Shown here: one piece after another, positions 11,932 through 24,664 of the stretch
Layout of the letters: each line of letters opens with the position of its first letter
Numbering within the stretch: the stretch's first letter is position 1
Position numbers and translations under genes: made by a program
Notes under the pieces: generated by a model
Seen by the model: only the letters and a program-made list of their open reading frames with translations
Database searches by the model: none
Told to the model about the DNA's origin: nothing
NCBI GenBank assembly: GCA_963969345.1
Contig: OZ017766.1
Location: 806,001 to 870,000, forward strand
DNA from: Turbatrix aceti
Lineage: Eukaryota > Nematoda > Chromadorea > Rhabditida > Panagrolaimidae
Direction of reading: 5' to 3'
DNA: 64,000 bases

Positions 11932-14900
11932 TATCTATCGATTAATATGAAACGAAACAAAAAAACAAATCAATGCATCTGATAAAAAAAGACTTTCTTT
12001 TGTGAACTTCGGGGTAACAATACTAAAAATAACTGTTAATCAGAGTTACTATTTTCTAAACATTGCAACCACTCGAAAGTGTTCAAATAAGTTTTGTTAA
12101 GCAAGCAGGAAATTCCTGAGGCCAACACTATTTCTTATTAACAGGGCTTCCAGATGGAGGCCTTTATCTCGTAAGTACACAGGTTACGCAGCAATCTACG
12201 CTTCAAAAAACCCCGCTGAGACCTCTGAGAAGGGAGTCAACACTCGTGGCCAGCCCCTGTAGCGTGGAAGTTGCTTGACACACAAAACTAACAAACAAGC
12301 AAGCAATCACAACTGACTGTGCGACGTTCGATGTCGACTTGTCGACCGTCCCATCCTCCATACTCTCTGCAAGGGGGAATCATCAAATCTGCCTCCTCCA
12401 GGGCGGGTGGGTTCAAAAAACTGGTAGCATGGCTTGAATTGAATTGGATACGACCTTTTTTGATTTTGTACTTACCTGTCGAAAGCAAGAGGTCACACAA
12501 TACCTAGAAGCAAGGTAGAAAAGCACATCCCCTGAAGGATGAAAATAGGCAAACCACATACTGGTAGTGCTGTTAGCGGACCGCTAATAGCGGTGTAATA
12601 GTCCGGAGTCGGAGTAAAAACCCGAAATGCCAATGATTCCAAACTGACTCCAACTATGTCCCAAATTTAGTCAAGTCAAATACAAAGCGGGTGGCAAAAT
12701 TATTTTAAGAAATAAAAACAAAATTATTATAACAATATTATTTAATATTATTTAATAGGTAAAGCAATAAAAAAGCAAAAAAAAATAGTATAAAATCGAT
12801 ACCAAAAAAGTATAAATCTCCTCGTTACATCGCCTTCTGTTTGTTCAACTATTTTTTTGTAAACCCTCATAAAAGTGAAAAAATTATGAATCTGGTACAA
12901 GGACTGCAAATCCGGGTCACGGTTAAAAAATTGAAAACCCAGCACAGAGAATGAATATTTTTCAGACAAGAAAAAAAGTGCGTATGGAACGAGAGCTATC
13001 TTATGTCAGATTCACTACTTCAAAATTCAAGAAAAAATAGGAGTGATACGTTGCTGAGATAACCCCCGGGTAAAGTGTTGGTTTAGGGACCGATTCAAAA
13101 AGCGAGTGAAAGGAGGAATGACCTTGCTTGTCCGAATGACCGACCGTTTCTGCCGGGCAGCGAGCGATTTATAATATTTGCAGGAGAGGATGAGGTCAAT
13201 TCTATGGGGAAAAAGGGGTAAGCGGTGGATTTGTTTTCACCAAGCAAAAAAATCATAAATAAATTTTCCAAGTGATTCAAAATTAATGAACTTCACCAAA
13301 AAAAGCATTTCGCAGTTTTATTTTTTGTTAGAAAAAATGGAAAAAAATTAAACACAAAAAATCCTGATTTTTGTCATTTGGCGTGTAAACTTGATGTCCA
13401 TCAGGTATTTCTGGCCCTTTACCCATCCAGTAGTGCTAAATTATGTGTGACTCGAAAAGCCATCCAGTAGTGATAAATTATGTGCTGACGCGTGAAAAGG
13501 CAAAAAAAAAATCTTGAAAGTAAAATATTTATGGTTGGCGTAAAAGATTTATGAATAACAAATAACAATAGTGATTGATTAAAAAAACAATGAATTTGCT
13601 CTAATCGACTAGTCGTAAGCCAACTGGACTATAATAGTGTTTACAGTCGTTAATTACGACTTACAGATGTTTTTTTATATATAAAAAATGCAAAATACAT
13701 TAACTGATTTAAAAAAATGAAAATTAATGTTGTGGCGTTTTTCCAGGAAACACTTTCGCGATTCTGAACAAATCCCCTTCTTTGACTCGCTTTTTTTAAA
13801 AAATTTTCTTGTTACAGTTATTTTCAAAAATTATTATACATTATGTAACACCAGAAATCAAGCATTACAAACTGGCGATTCAAAGTTGCATCAAAGGGGC
13901 CAGCTGGCCCTAATGACAGCCAGATTTTTTTGTACAAAAATATAAGGATCTCCCTTAAGGCTTACTGCGATCGTGTTTTTGGATTATATGACACCTTGAA
14001 AACAACTAAATCCATTTTGTGAACACAAAGCACTTCTAAAAGCAGTAGAAAATTAAGGAAAAGAAAAAGAAAGTGTCCGGGTCTGCTTCCTACCAGACGA
14101 TATATAAATGTGTATTGCGCAAGATAGAAGAAACGAACGCAAAAGCAGATAGCACGATTGAAATTTGTCTACCAAAAATTTCAAATTTTCAAAGATGAGG
14201 CAAACAAAACAAACGAACGTTTGTCTTTCGTACACTTTTTCCGTTCGCCAAAAAGAATCGTGTCTGGCTGACCATTGGAGTCACCGCTCTCCCTTCCCCT
14301 CTGTCCCTTTTCCCTAATAAGAGCGAGTGACCGCCACCCTGCCTCTACCTCAACACCACCACCAAAGATTGATCGAGGTGACTGGCTGTGGCTCGCTCCG
14401 TGAAAGCGAGGTGCAGTTCAGGACGCATCAAATTTCAGATACCTTGGCAGGTTTTAAGGAATAATGTGCGGCAACAACAAAGAAACTAAAAATATTGCCA
14501 GAAGTGAACGTCAAAAATACGTACTCATAAAACGGTAGTAAAAAATGAATGAAATTTGTAAACATTGTACAACAGTCGGTTGTTCGACCCCTTTCAGATA
14601 AAAAAGAGGATACAATAGACACGCACCATGATCTGGTGAAAACGATGGAAGAGTAGCAAAGCCTGGACCGGACTCGGGTGCAACCTTGAAGAAAAATGTG
14701 ATCGATTTCGGCAGGTTCGCTTACAGTTTACCCGCCTCCTGTTCTTATTCAGTGGAGGCACTTACCCTCAAAAAGTAGAACAGCATGCAGAAAAAAACAA
14801 AGCCATAAACTCGACTCAAATTAATGTAAAAAAAATTTGAAGTTGAAAAGGGACAGTTGAAACTTCGAAAGGTGTTTGCAAGACAGAAATTAAGGCAGAA

Positions 14901-15031
14901 AAATGACAAACCGGCTAGTTGCATGCGCAAAAAATGTTAACGAATTAGAAAAAAAATCACAAAACATCAAACGGTGTGTTGTCGCAGCGGGCACTTATTC
15001 ATCATGGAAACACTACTTCATAAGGGCCCCA
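11932..15031. other. Gene-poor region with weak exon candidates
   Basis: Mostly AT-rich. On the minus strand near 14.4-14.75 kb there are GT donor-like sites (GAG/GGTAAGTG near 14753, CCAAG/GTATCTG near 14442) and short Pro/Ser-rich open stretches, but I could not join them into a model with matching phases. No RNA gene seen. Confidence 0.3.
12203..12361 (-). CDS. Possible small membrane protein, 52 aa
   Basis: An ATG lies five bases after a good acceptor (CCCCCTTGCAG) and opens a 52-codon frame. The product begins MEDGTVDKSTS and has one hydrophobic stretch (VVIACLFVSFV). Nothing recognised. Upstream exon candidates with donors (GACAG/GTAAGTAC near 12478) do not join this frame, so the acceptor could instead belong to a 5' UTR intron or a trans-splice site. 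Chance occurrence is quite possible. Confidence 0.2.
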   Translation of the reverse strand: MEDGTVDKSTSNVAQSVVIACLFVSFVCQATSTLQGLATSVDSLLRGLSGVF

Positions 15032-15039
15032 GTGCTATC

Positions 15040-15356
15040 CAGTCTAATTTTTTGGGCCCAGGCCCGGCCCGGCCCGAAATTATCCATTTTGTATTTTTTC
15101 CAATTTTTTATTTAAAAAAATAGCAGCAAATCGTTATATAAATAACATAAATTACTGGTTTTTACTCAAAATACTATGTTTTCTATCTGTAGAGACTAAA
15201 TTTTTGTTAAAAATAACCAAGACAGTTAATTCTTCGTATTTTTTACATTATTGATGAAATACCGGGCCAAAACGGGCTTTTCCGGGCCTAATGAAAAGTC
15301 ACAGGCCCGCCCAAGCCCAGCCCGGGCCGGGCTTCGGCAGGCCATTTTCATGTCTG
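15040..15356. mobile_element. hAT-like MITE, GGCCCG-rich CAGACATGAAAA family, degraded copy
   Basis: The right end reads TTTTCATGTCTG and both ends are rich in GGCCCGGCCC blocks. An imperfect 8-bp duplication flanks it (GTGCTATC at 15032-15039, GTGCCATC at 15357-15364). The interior matches, in inverted orientation, the copy in the Nanos intron at 51660-52039, which has an intact left end. Confidence 0.7.
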
Positions 15357-15364
15357 GTGCCATC

Positions 15365-16746
15365 TACCTATTCATCGATGTCGACGATGCAAAACAAACG
15401 CATGCCTGTGCCAAGACGGAGTTCGTATTTGGTCGCCGTGCACGACCCGGACTGACCTTTCCTCCCCCCCCCCTCATCGACGCGCTGGTGGTGGTCGTCC
15501 GTCCACAACGACCTCATGCCGGTGTTTGACTAGGAGCGCAGCATATTTAGTATTGAGCAGAAAAAAAAGGTAGGGGGACACACATTTGGCAGTTTCTAGA
15601 CGCCAGCCGGACTGTGGTTAATTGCGAGCGGCCAGTCAGCCAGCCGCGCGACTAGCTCGTTATCCTTCGCTTTTGCATTCGGCACGCGAAACTAACAATG
15701 GTTGACCAAGGGATAGACAGATTTGCAAGAAAGGTTTGCCTGACCAATGCGTGGGGCCCGCAAAAAATCTCTCACACTGGCTCGTGACTGTTTGACTCCA
15801 GCTTTCGTACCGTCTGCTTTGTCGACAAGTAAGTACTCAAGAAAAAACTGAAGACAATACTAATAGCGTGGTTGTTTGTTCTTTCGACAAACAGGGTTAA
15901 TTATTCCCACCTGCATGCAGGTGCATGCAGACTCTAATAAAAACAGTTAACTCCAAGCCCCAGGAGTAACTCTAACCAAAACCTAATGAATGACCTTGAA
16001 TAAAAAAATAAAGCCCGTCAAGAACGCGCAAGGCAGACATGCAAATTCTGCAAATATGTAGATCCATGAGTGGACATTGCACCGCTGGGTGGTGGTCGTG
16101 GTTAAACGGCATCCAGCAGAGCAAAATGAGTGAGGCTGATTTTTTGGCAGTATGGAATACGTACTAATCGGTTTACTTAGTTGACGGCAGAGGAGGAAGA
16201 AAAATATTTATGATTGGCATTTAAAAGATTTGTGCTAAAACAAATTTGAAAAAAAAATGAAATCATTCAAAAATTGGAAAGAACGCACAGCACCCCATTA
16301 ACAAAAAATGCTTTTATGCAATCTACAGAGGACTGGTTTTTGAGCGGATATCTGACAATTTGGCAATCCTCCGCAGGTGAGAAAAGTCATAACATCTGTG
16401 CGGCCTGCGGCATACATTTTTTGATGAGTGGGGTAATTTTGATGGTCCAGGTGGCAGTCTGATCACTTCTGAATAGAATGTCACCTGTCAAATAAAAAAA
16501 AAACAGCCTTCTGGCAGTCATCAAAATAAAAAAATATTTTTTCACAACAGCCCACCCAGGCAGGCAGCGTTGATCCGATCTGATCTAGTTTTCAGCGTTG
16601 TTGTCGCTTTCATTCGCCCGCCACAAATCATCATCCATTTTCTGGGTTTTAAAGAAGTTCTACAGCTGGCATCAATGACCAATCGGAAACAAAAAAGTTG
16701 CATGCTTGCACGTTGTTTCACATCAAACATGGAAAAAGTGAAAATT
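15365..16746. other. Intergenic, no gene recognised
   Basis: Includes a GC-richer island (15365-15830) with no joinable exons, then AT-rich sequence. I see no supported gene. Confidence 0.35.
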
Positions 16747-19328
16747 TTAACAGACACTCTGCGAGCCGATTTAGGATCGAGGACACAGCATTTTGACACT
16801 TTCAAATGTTTTGAGTCAGAGTTGTAGGCCTTCGGGGGCAAGGTCAAAAGCCGGGATATTTTAATTACTAAAATTCGGATTCACGAGATTCGGCTTCAGA
16901 TGTGTTTTTCATAAAAAATAGTGCCCTGTGCTACTTTGGTAATGTAAAATTCTGAAAAAATTAATATAGGGGTTTCTGAGGAGGGCGGATCCAATAACAA
17001 ACTAAAAATTTTTTATCAGTGACGGTAATTATCGATTTTTTGATCTCATACGTTTTCAAACCGCTATAATATTCGGATCTCAAACTTAAGCGGTAATTCG
17101 ATAAGCCTATCTTCTTCCCCGTTGTTTTTTGTATCGGAAAAAGTAAAACGCAAAAAAAAATCGCGTGCCCAAGGTTGTCATAAATTTTAATTTATGCTCC
17201 AGACTCGACACCGAAGTCCTGCGCGCAACGTGCACGCATGATTTTGCGGTGCTGCACACGCGTATTGACCTTTATTTTTTAGACGCATGCCTAACTTATT
17301 ACAAAAACCGTTTTTGGAACCATTCAATAGGTGTGCCAAGGCGGGAAGGTGTACAGTAGTCTTTCTTCCAAACTTCACCTGTAAAATGCCTGAGGCTATT
17401 AGCCATGAACATTTTGACAAAAATGACCAATTCTATCTTTTAGAGAATTCAATTCTCTATGGAGCATAAAATTTTCAGATTTTTACCTTTATTTTTGGGT
17501 TCGGTACATTAATTTGAAAAACATACACCAAGTTTAACCTTCATTTTTCTGCCGACCCTTCTTTTAAGAAATAAAAATCTCATAATTTGAAGTCAAATTT
17601 AGAACATGTTGGGCAAATTAAGACCCACTCTGTGAGCTTTTTTATTAGTAAGGTGGAGCGTCCGACACAGGCATTTTACACCTTCCGATGTTTTGTGCCA
17701 TAATTGTAGGCATCTATGGGGAGGGTCCAAATACCCATATCAAAATTTTTTTAGAAGCCGGATTCCGGAGCTACGGTTTCTGGAAGCTTTCGACGTCGAA
17801 TTTTCAAAATGCTTCAAAAAATCTGATTTTTTGTATACAGGGGTATCTTGGCACGAGAAATCGACTGGTGTATTTAATTTTCTCAAAAAACATCTGACTT
17901 TTTTGAAAAAATGTGATTTCTGGTTTTTCCGCCCGTTTTTGTCCGTTGCTTGGCTCCAGCATACGTATTTTGCCCGATGCGGCCGTTTTCACAGTTAATT
18001 CTAACAGCACATATTGTTATCTCTCTCAGGAAGTCAAAAAAACAATTTATTTCGATCATTATTTTTTGTTTCGAATTTTTTTATGCCGCCAACTCAAGCA
18101 AAAACGGGTGAAAAAGGTGAGAAAGTGGCGTGCGCCATGCATGCGCTGCAGCACGGCGCGCACTCGCATGTTGCGCGCACAAAGAGCAGGCACAGAGACG
18201 TAAATCTGTGCGTTTTTGACCTTTATTTTTTAGGCACATGCCTAACTTATTACAAAAACCGTTTTTGGAACCATTCAATAGGTGTGCCAATGCGGGAAGG
18301 TGTACAGTAGTCTTTTTTCCAAGCTATACCTGTAAAATGCCTCAGGCTATTAGTCATAAAAGTTTTTAAAAAATGACTTACTCTATCTTTTAGAGCATTC
18401 AGTTCTCTATAGAGTATAAAATTTTCAGATTTTTAGCGTTATTTTTGGATACTGTAGCTTAATTTGCCCAACATGTTCTAAATTTGACTTTAATTTTGAG
18501 ATTTTTATTTCTTAAGAGAAGCGTCGGCTGAAAAATGAAGGTTAAACTTGGTGTATGTTTTTTAAATTAATGTACCGAACCCAAAAATAAAGGTAAAAAT
18601 CTGAAAATTTTATACACCATAGAGAATTGAATTCTCTAAAAGATAGAATAGGTCATTTTTTAAAAACTTTTATGGCTAATAGCCTGAGGCATTTTACATG
18701 TGAAGCTTGGAAAAAAGACTACTGTACACCTTCCTGCCTTGACACACCTATTCAATGGTTCCAAAAACGGTTTTTGTAATAAGTTAGGCATGCGTCTAAA
18801 AAATAAAGGTGAATACGCGTGTGCAGCAGCGCAAAACTATGCGTGCACGTTGCGCGCAGGGCTTCGGTGTGGAGTCTGGAGCATAAATTAAAATTTATGA
18901 CAACCTTGGGCACGCGATTTTTTTTTGCGTTTTATTTTTTCCGGTAAAAAAACAACGGGGAAGAAGATAGGCTTATCGAATTACCGCTTAAGTTTGAGAT
19001 CCGAATATGGTGGCGGTTTGAAAACTTATGATATCAAAAAATCGATAATTACCGTAACTGAAAAAAAATTCTGAGTATGTCACTGGATCCGCCGTCCTCA
19101 GAAACCCCCATGTTATTTTTTTCAGAATTTTTCATGCCCAACGTAGCACGGGGCACTATTTTTTATGAAAAACACTTCTGAAGCCGAATCTCGTGAATCC
19201 GAATTTTAGTAATTAAAATATCCCGACTTTGGACCTTTCCCCCGAAGGCCCACAACTCTGACTCAAAACATTTGAAAGTGTCAAAATGATGTGTCCTCGA
19301 TCCTAAATCGGCTCGCAGTGTCTGTTAA
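16747..19328. mobile_element. TTAA-bounded palindromic element interrupted at its centre
   Basis: Both ends are TTAACAGACA(C)... and its reverse complement, with TTAA at 16747-16750 and 19325-19328. The arms (16747-17617 and 18463-19328) are inverted copies. At the centre the left arm ends GGGCAAATTAA and the right arm begins TTAATTTGCCC, so removing 17622-18462 would leave a perfect palindrome around a single TTAA. The inner segment starts GACCCACTCTGTGAGC, resembling the family terminus, and contains a diverged copy of arm sequence. Confidence 0.65.
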
Positions 19329-21025
19329 GACAGACTCTGCGAGAAAATTTAGGATGGACGACCCAGCACTTTTTACACTTTCAAATGTTTTGAGTCTGTA
19401 GGCCTTATGGGGCAAGGTCTAAAACCGCGATATTTTGATTTAAAAAAATCGAATTCTGGAGATTTGGCTTCAGAAGTGTTTTTCATCAAAACTATTCCAC
19501 ATGCTCCATTGGAAATGTAACGATCTGAAAATTTTTATACGGGGGTTTTGGGGGAAGGGGAATTCAGTGACATACTCAGAATTTTTAAAAAACATCTGCA
19601 AGTTTTTTTTTATTAATTTCATGTTTACTAAAAATTTTGCAGCTTCCGTGTAATATCCACCGGAACGGGTTTGACAAGCCTATCTTGTAGCCCGTTTTTT
19701 TCTACGTATTATCGAATCAATGAAAAAAAAATAAGTGGTCGAGCCAATGGCGATATCAAGGCATTTGTAGCTGTGAAGAGTCGGATAATGGTTAAAGATA
19801 GGACGCGCTCGCTGCCTGCACTCTCTCTGCTCTCACTGGTCCCTCACTAGTTTCTTTTCGTACAGCGCACGGTGCTCTCTTTCGCGCGCCTCCGGCAGTG
19901 GCCTGGTCCAAATTTAAATGTTTTACTTTTTTGTGTAAGATTTGTATTTGTGATATTATTTGAAACATTTTGATGCATTTTTTGAAATTATCGGACAAAA
20001 TTTGATCAAAATCGAGTAGGGTACGGTAGAAAAAATCCACAGATCTTCAAAATGCCGCACAAATCCTGAAAATGTCAGTATAGGCTAAAAACTAAATTTC
20101 CTTTCGAATGGCATGCTCAATTTTTTGATATTGAATCAATAAGTGCCCAAAAAAACGTTTTTTTTCGGAAATTTGAAAATTTCGGAACTTTTAAGAACTT
20201 TGATCAAAAAATGAATATCACCAATCGATACAGCAGTATCTTTTCTATCTACAACCAAGTTTTCAGTTACTTACCGTATCGCTTGGTCATACGGTAGCGA
20301 TTCTCACGAACCCTACTTGTTAAAAGGCCTGAGGCCGTGGTGAAGCATTTCTTAACAAAACGCGAAAAAAAATCTTGTAGGAATTTTTTCGGCCTACAAA
20401 ACGGTGTAACCCCTGAATTTGTATCTATTTTTTTGGCTTCACAATATTAATTCGCGCAACATACACTCATTTTGGGTTTCAATTTTCCGAAAAAAAGGCG
20501 CGAGAAAGAGAGCACCGTGCGCTGTACGAAAAGAAACCACTCAGAGCAGCGAGAGTGCAGGCAGCGAGCGCGTCTTATTTTTGACCATTATCCGACTCTT
20601 CACAGCTACAAATGCCTTGATATCGCCATTGGCTCGACCACTTATTTTTTTTTCATTGATTCGATAATACGTAGAAAAAAACGGGCTACAAGATAGGCTT
20701 GTCAAACCCGTTCCGGTGGATATTACACGGACGCTGCAAAAATTTTAGTAAACATGAAATTAATAAAAAAATACTTGCAGATGTTTTTTGAAAATTCTGA
20801 GTATGTCACTGAATTCCCCTTCCCCCAAAACCCCCGTATAAAAATTTTCAGATCTTTACATTTCTAATGGAGCATGTGGAATAGTTTTGATGAAAAACAC
20901 TTCTGAAGCCAAATCTCCAGAATTCGATTTTTTTAAATCAAAATATCGCGGTTTTAGACCTTGCTCCATAAGGCCTACAACTTAGACTCAAAACATTTGA
21001 AAGTGTAAAAAGTGCTGGGTCGTAC
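19325..21025. mobile_element. TTAA palindromic element, right end truncated
   Basis: Abuts the previous element and shares its TTAA. Begins GACAGACTCTGCGAGAAAAT; arms about 19329-19930 and 20490-21025 are inverted copies (for example the GCGCGCCTCCGGC region near 19880 and GGCGCGAGAAAGAG near 20500). The right arm stops near GTGCTGGGTCGTACG without a TTAA terminus, so this copy is probably truncated. Confidence 0.6.
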
Positions 21026-21286
21026 GATTTTACCTGCCTTTTGCATTTGTATTTTTTTGGTAAAAAAATTTTATCACAATGATTTGATTCAATCAAAGCC
21101 CAAAAAAGCCTTTACCTCTGTTTTAGTAAATGCATTTCGGTCGCCGCCGAATCAAAATTTTTTGAAATTTTTTGATTTATGCACATTTTCCGATCAAACG
21201 ATCTATTTTTGCGTTGTGTAGCTTTGTTTGTCGTCGCCCGGGCGAAGCTACACAACCAGGGTTTTCTAATTTGACTTTTTGTACCG

Positions 21287-21430
21287 CTCGCTCCGCTCCC
21301 GCTCTTTTATTTTTTAAATTTTCTCGCTCGCCCCGCTTCCGCTCCTTATTTTTTTTCTTTTCCACCGCTCGCTTCGCTACCGCTCCTTTAATTTTAATTT
21401 TTTTGCGCTCGCTCCGCTTGCGCTCATGAG
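21287..21430. repeat. Short tandem repeat, CGCTCGCTCCGCTcccgctc units
   Basis: Three to four imperfect units of about 40-50 bp alternate a GC-rich part (CGCTCGCTCCGCT...CGCTC) with a T-rich part. Open frames across it are low-complexity and not credible proteins. Confidence 0.6.
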
Positions 21431-21675
21431 CAGAGCGGGAGCGGAACAAAAATCGCCAGCGCTAAAAGTATAATTTTTAAATTTGACTTTTTTTATTTTT
21501 AAAAAAATGTTTAGCCAAATTGAAGGCAAAAGTTCAATTTCAGGTGATTAGACAAATTTTAGCAACAAATCTACCCGAAAGTGAACGGAAATGATAAAAA
21601 AATCAGACAAATTGCCATAAATTGTTAGTGCTTTTTTAAACTCAAGTTGCCTTGGCCTCTCGCTCCTTCAAGATT

Positions 21676-22590
21676 TGTTAGACAGTAAAAACCTGTACTT
21701 TTTGCACATCAGAGGAGAAAAAACCCGTGTGCATGAGCGCATGGTGTATCAAGTTTAATCAGCTCTTGTAAGTTCAGTTTTAAATTTAAAATCAAAAAAA
21801 TTTACAAGCAGACACACAACACGAATTTTTCAGCAAGCTATATTTGACAAGAAAAATATACGTTTTGAGTGACGTGATAATTTTTTTGCACGCCCTTTTT
21901 GTAAAGGAAAAACAGTTATCAGCTGATTTCTCCGGAAAAAAAAAGACCGATTTTCGTGATTTTTTTTGCAATGCATTCGCCATCACCTCCTGCATCCGTG
22001 GACATAATTCACATATGGAAGTTTGAATGTTTTTTTGTTATCAGCATAAATGTGATCAAAAATAGGCAAACTTTGCACGCTTGTATAATAAAGCTCAAAA
22101 TTATTTTTTTTTTCACAAAAGACACGAACATGTTCGCAAAAATGCTTTATCGACTTAGTACAAAAACTAAAAAAATAATGACAAAAGTAGGATTTTTTGC
22201 TCCGAGCGCCACCTGCTTGTAGCTTGCTACCTTTTGCGCATGCATGCACTGCGCATGCGCTACCCGCACCCGCATGAGAATCATAACGGAATCATAACCA
22301 GACATGAAAATGGCACGCCGAAGCCCGGGCTTGGGCTGCGTTCATTCGTGATGCGTTCATTCTTATCCAGTTCATTGTGTTCCGCAGCTCTAATTTAGTC
22401 ATCGCTTTTTGCAGGAATTTGAATACGAATAAAGGGGAAAATAGCTTAGATTTTTTAGCACTTCATTGTGCTTCTTCATTTTCGTTGCGCGTCTCATTTG
22501 TTTCTAGCCGCCTATAATTTCGTTATGATTCTCATGCGAGTGCGGGTAGCAAAAGCTAAACGAGACAATCTATTACACTGTGTCGCCCTA
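21676..22590. repeat. Dispersed repeat R, copy 1 (inverted copy at 46304-47193)
   Basis: Starts near GACAGTAAAAACCTGTAC and ends near TACACTGTGTC. It matches 47193-46304 in reverse orientation almost base for base over about 600 bp, then continues at 42559-42541 on the far side of a later insertion. No conserved protein. It carries its own insertion at 22263-22546 that copy 2 lacks. Confidence 0.65.
22263..22546. mobile_element. TA-flanked inverted-repeat insertion inside repeat R copy 1
   Basis: Ends CCCGCACCCGCATGAGAATC and its near-perfect reverse complement (GATTCTCATGCGAGTGCGGG), bounded by TA on each side; repeat R copy 2 shows the uninterrupted site (GCGCTAGC). Inside, at about 22306-22345, is a truncated end of the CAGACATGAAAA hAT-like family, so that older element was captured or inserted. 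Confidence 0.65.
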
Positions 22591-22901
22591 TCTAGGCACC
22601 CAAGGTTAGCTGTGAAAACGACTCACATAATTCGCTAACAGTATAAAGAAAATTAAACTATGTGCATGTACAGAGTGCTGTGAATAGTCTGTATTGGGGG
22701 GATTCATTTTCTAAACCACCTATAAATTAGCATTTTCTTCACGTTTGATGCGCCGATGATTTGTGACACAACGCCAAAGAATGATTGACAACATTATTTG
22801 GCACAATCATGCCATCGGCGGCAAAAAAATGCCGTCAACCATTTTTTTAATGGCATTGCAACGAAATTCTTTCTGTTCTTCGTTGTTTTCGTGGTTGAGA
22901 T
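22591..22901. other. Intergenic, no gene recognised
   Basis: Short AT-rich stretch between repeat R and the next MITE. Open frames are short and have no splice support. Confidence 0.4.
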
Positions 22902-23244
22902 CAAGGCATAAAATCCGGCCGACTTTTCGATTCAAGGCCGGCCGGTGAAGCCGGGAAAAGCCGGAAAAAAATTCGAAAGGAGATTTTTTTCAAAAAAAAG
23001 TATGATTTTCTGACGTTTTTGTGTTTCATTCGTCTTTTTTTTTACTTTTTACTACAGGAAAATTTATTATTATGCATTTTTTTCATAACATTATTGTTTA
23101 CAAAAAATTTGTTTTCCGAATTTGCAAAAATAACCCTAAAATAATGCAAAAAAAATTTTCAAAAAATAGGCCGCGGCCACCTCGGCTTCGGCCTAAAAAT
23201 TAGGCCGGCCGGCGGCTTGATTTCGAGGACCATTTTATGCCTTG
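22902..23244. mobile_element. hAT-like MITE (CAAGGCATAAAA family)
   Basis: Ends CAAGGCATAAAAT and ATTTTATGCCTTG, with an exact 8-bp duplication GTTGAGAT at 22894-22901 and 23245-23252. Subterminal parts are rich in GGCCGGCC. Length 343 bp, no coding capacity. Confidence 0.8.
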
Positions 23245-23520
23245 GTTGAGATTCTATATGACTTCTAGTGAACGTACGAGTTCATTAGAACGCAGCTTGG
23301 CTAGCCAACGGAAACTACGTTTTTAAGAAACGACAAAAATTATTTGCCCAGTGTATATTTTTCACAAAAAAAAACAACTCACCAAAACCTCAAAAAATCT
23401 GAAACCCCGATATTACTAATAGCAAACTGCTACTTTGCTAAGCAAAGTACCTGAAAAAACGGAAAAATGTTGTATTCCCTTTTTTGAAACAAAACTCACG
23501 GCAGAATCCACCTAAAAAGT

Positions 23521-23574
23521 TTGTTTCCGCTTTTCAAAAAATGCTTATAAGTATTTTTTGAAAAGCGGAAACAA
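23521..23574. repeat. Near-perfect 54-bp hairpin
   Basis: Two 27-nt arms (TTGTTTCCGCTTTTCAAAAA... and its reverse complement) meet at CTTATAAG with one mismatch. If transcribed it would fold into a small stem-loop. No flanking duplication recognised; it may be a fragment of a fold-back element or a hairpin RNA. Confidence 0.5.
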
Positions 23575-24392
23575 TCGAAACGTATACGTTTCACTTCGCA
23601 AATGAAAAATGATAACTTTTGCAAAAAAAGTAGCAAAAGTTTGTGAAAAGAAAAACGATTTGTTGTCAATTCAAATTTTTTTTTGTCTGTAAAAGACATT
23701 TTTTTCTGTACAGTTTACAGCTTGTCGAAAATTTTACGCGAATGCTTTTTCTTGTATGTACAGAAAACGAATAAATTTCTTTATTCTGATAATAAATTTA
23801 CTACTCTGTACAGCTCTGTGAACCGGAATTTAGCAGACCTTGGGGCAAACGCAGCTAAACGCGCAAGGCTTTGTTCGCGATTGAATTTTTTTGTGTTGCG
23901 CGCCTCCGCTCGTAGTTCGTTGTAGTCCATAACCACCTTTAGGGTTTATTTTCCACTACGTTATCTTAGTTCCGTTGTTCATGATGCAAATCACAGATTT
24001 CTTGCTTCACAAAATGCAGCACCTTTGTTGTACTTCGTATTCAGCATCGTTTTCCGTGATCACAAGGAATAAATTCATTGTGTCAATTAATTAATATTTG
24101 TGTGACAAAAAACTATTTCGGTAGACTGTTTCCTGTTGTGCAAATCACATTTTCTGTCAAACACCGCGCTAATCACGGTAACAAGACGCGTACATCATGT
24201 CAATGTGATACTACCTGACATCTCATCCATCTTTTATCTGAAAAGTTCATAGGTAAGAGATGAAAAATAATTGTACCGGTGAAAAACTACGTCAGAAGAT
24301 CAGAAGTATACGACCAGAAAAAAAAGGAAAGCGTAGTTCGCACACAGATTGTACAGCATATACATGGAAATTTACTCAACGTTTGAAAGTTG
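23575..24392. other. Intergenic, no gene recognised
   Basis: AT-rich sequence downstream (3') of the minus-strand gene that ends at 24393. No exon or RNA gene supported. Confidence 0.4.
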
Positions 24393-24664
24393 TCAAACTT
24401 CGATCTGAAATGGGCATAGTTGTATTAACATACCTTTGTTCTTGTAGGTTTTTGTCCGTTATGCTACCGTATTACATTGCATTTACTCGTGCTTAATTAC
24501 TCATCACAAAAATTAGCTGTCAATCGTAGATACCTTTGCCACGTCGTCGTCCTTGACAGGAGTATTCTGGAAGGCTGCGAAGTCGTAGATCCATTGGAGA
24601 GTGCCTGGCGGGCGCTTGTTGGGCAGCGCGAGCGGGGTCACTGGCTGGTCTTGCGGCTTCCAAT

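Noticed and set aside
14428..14930. Hydrophobic open frames and donor-like sites on the minus strand
   Set aside because: I could not join them into a phase-consistent gene, and the hydrophobicity may simply reflect T-rich sequence.
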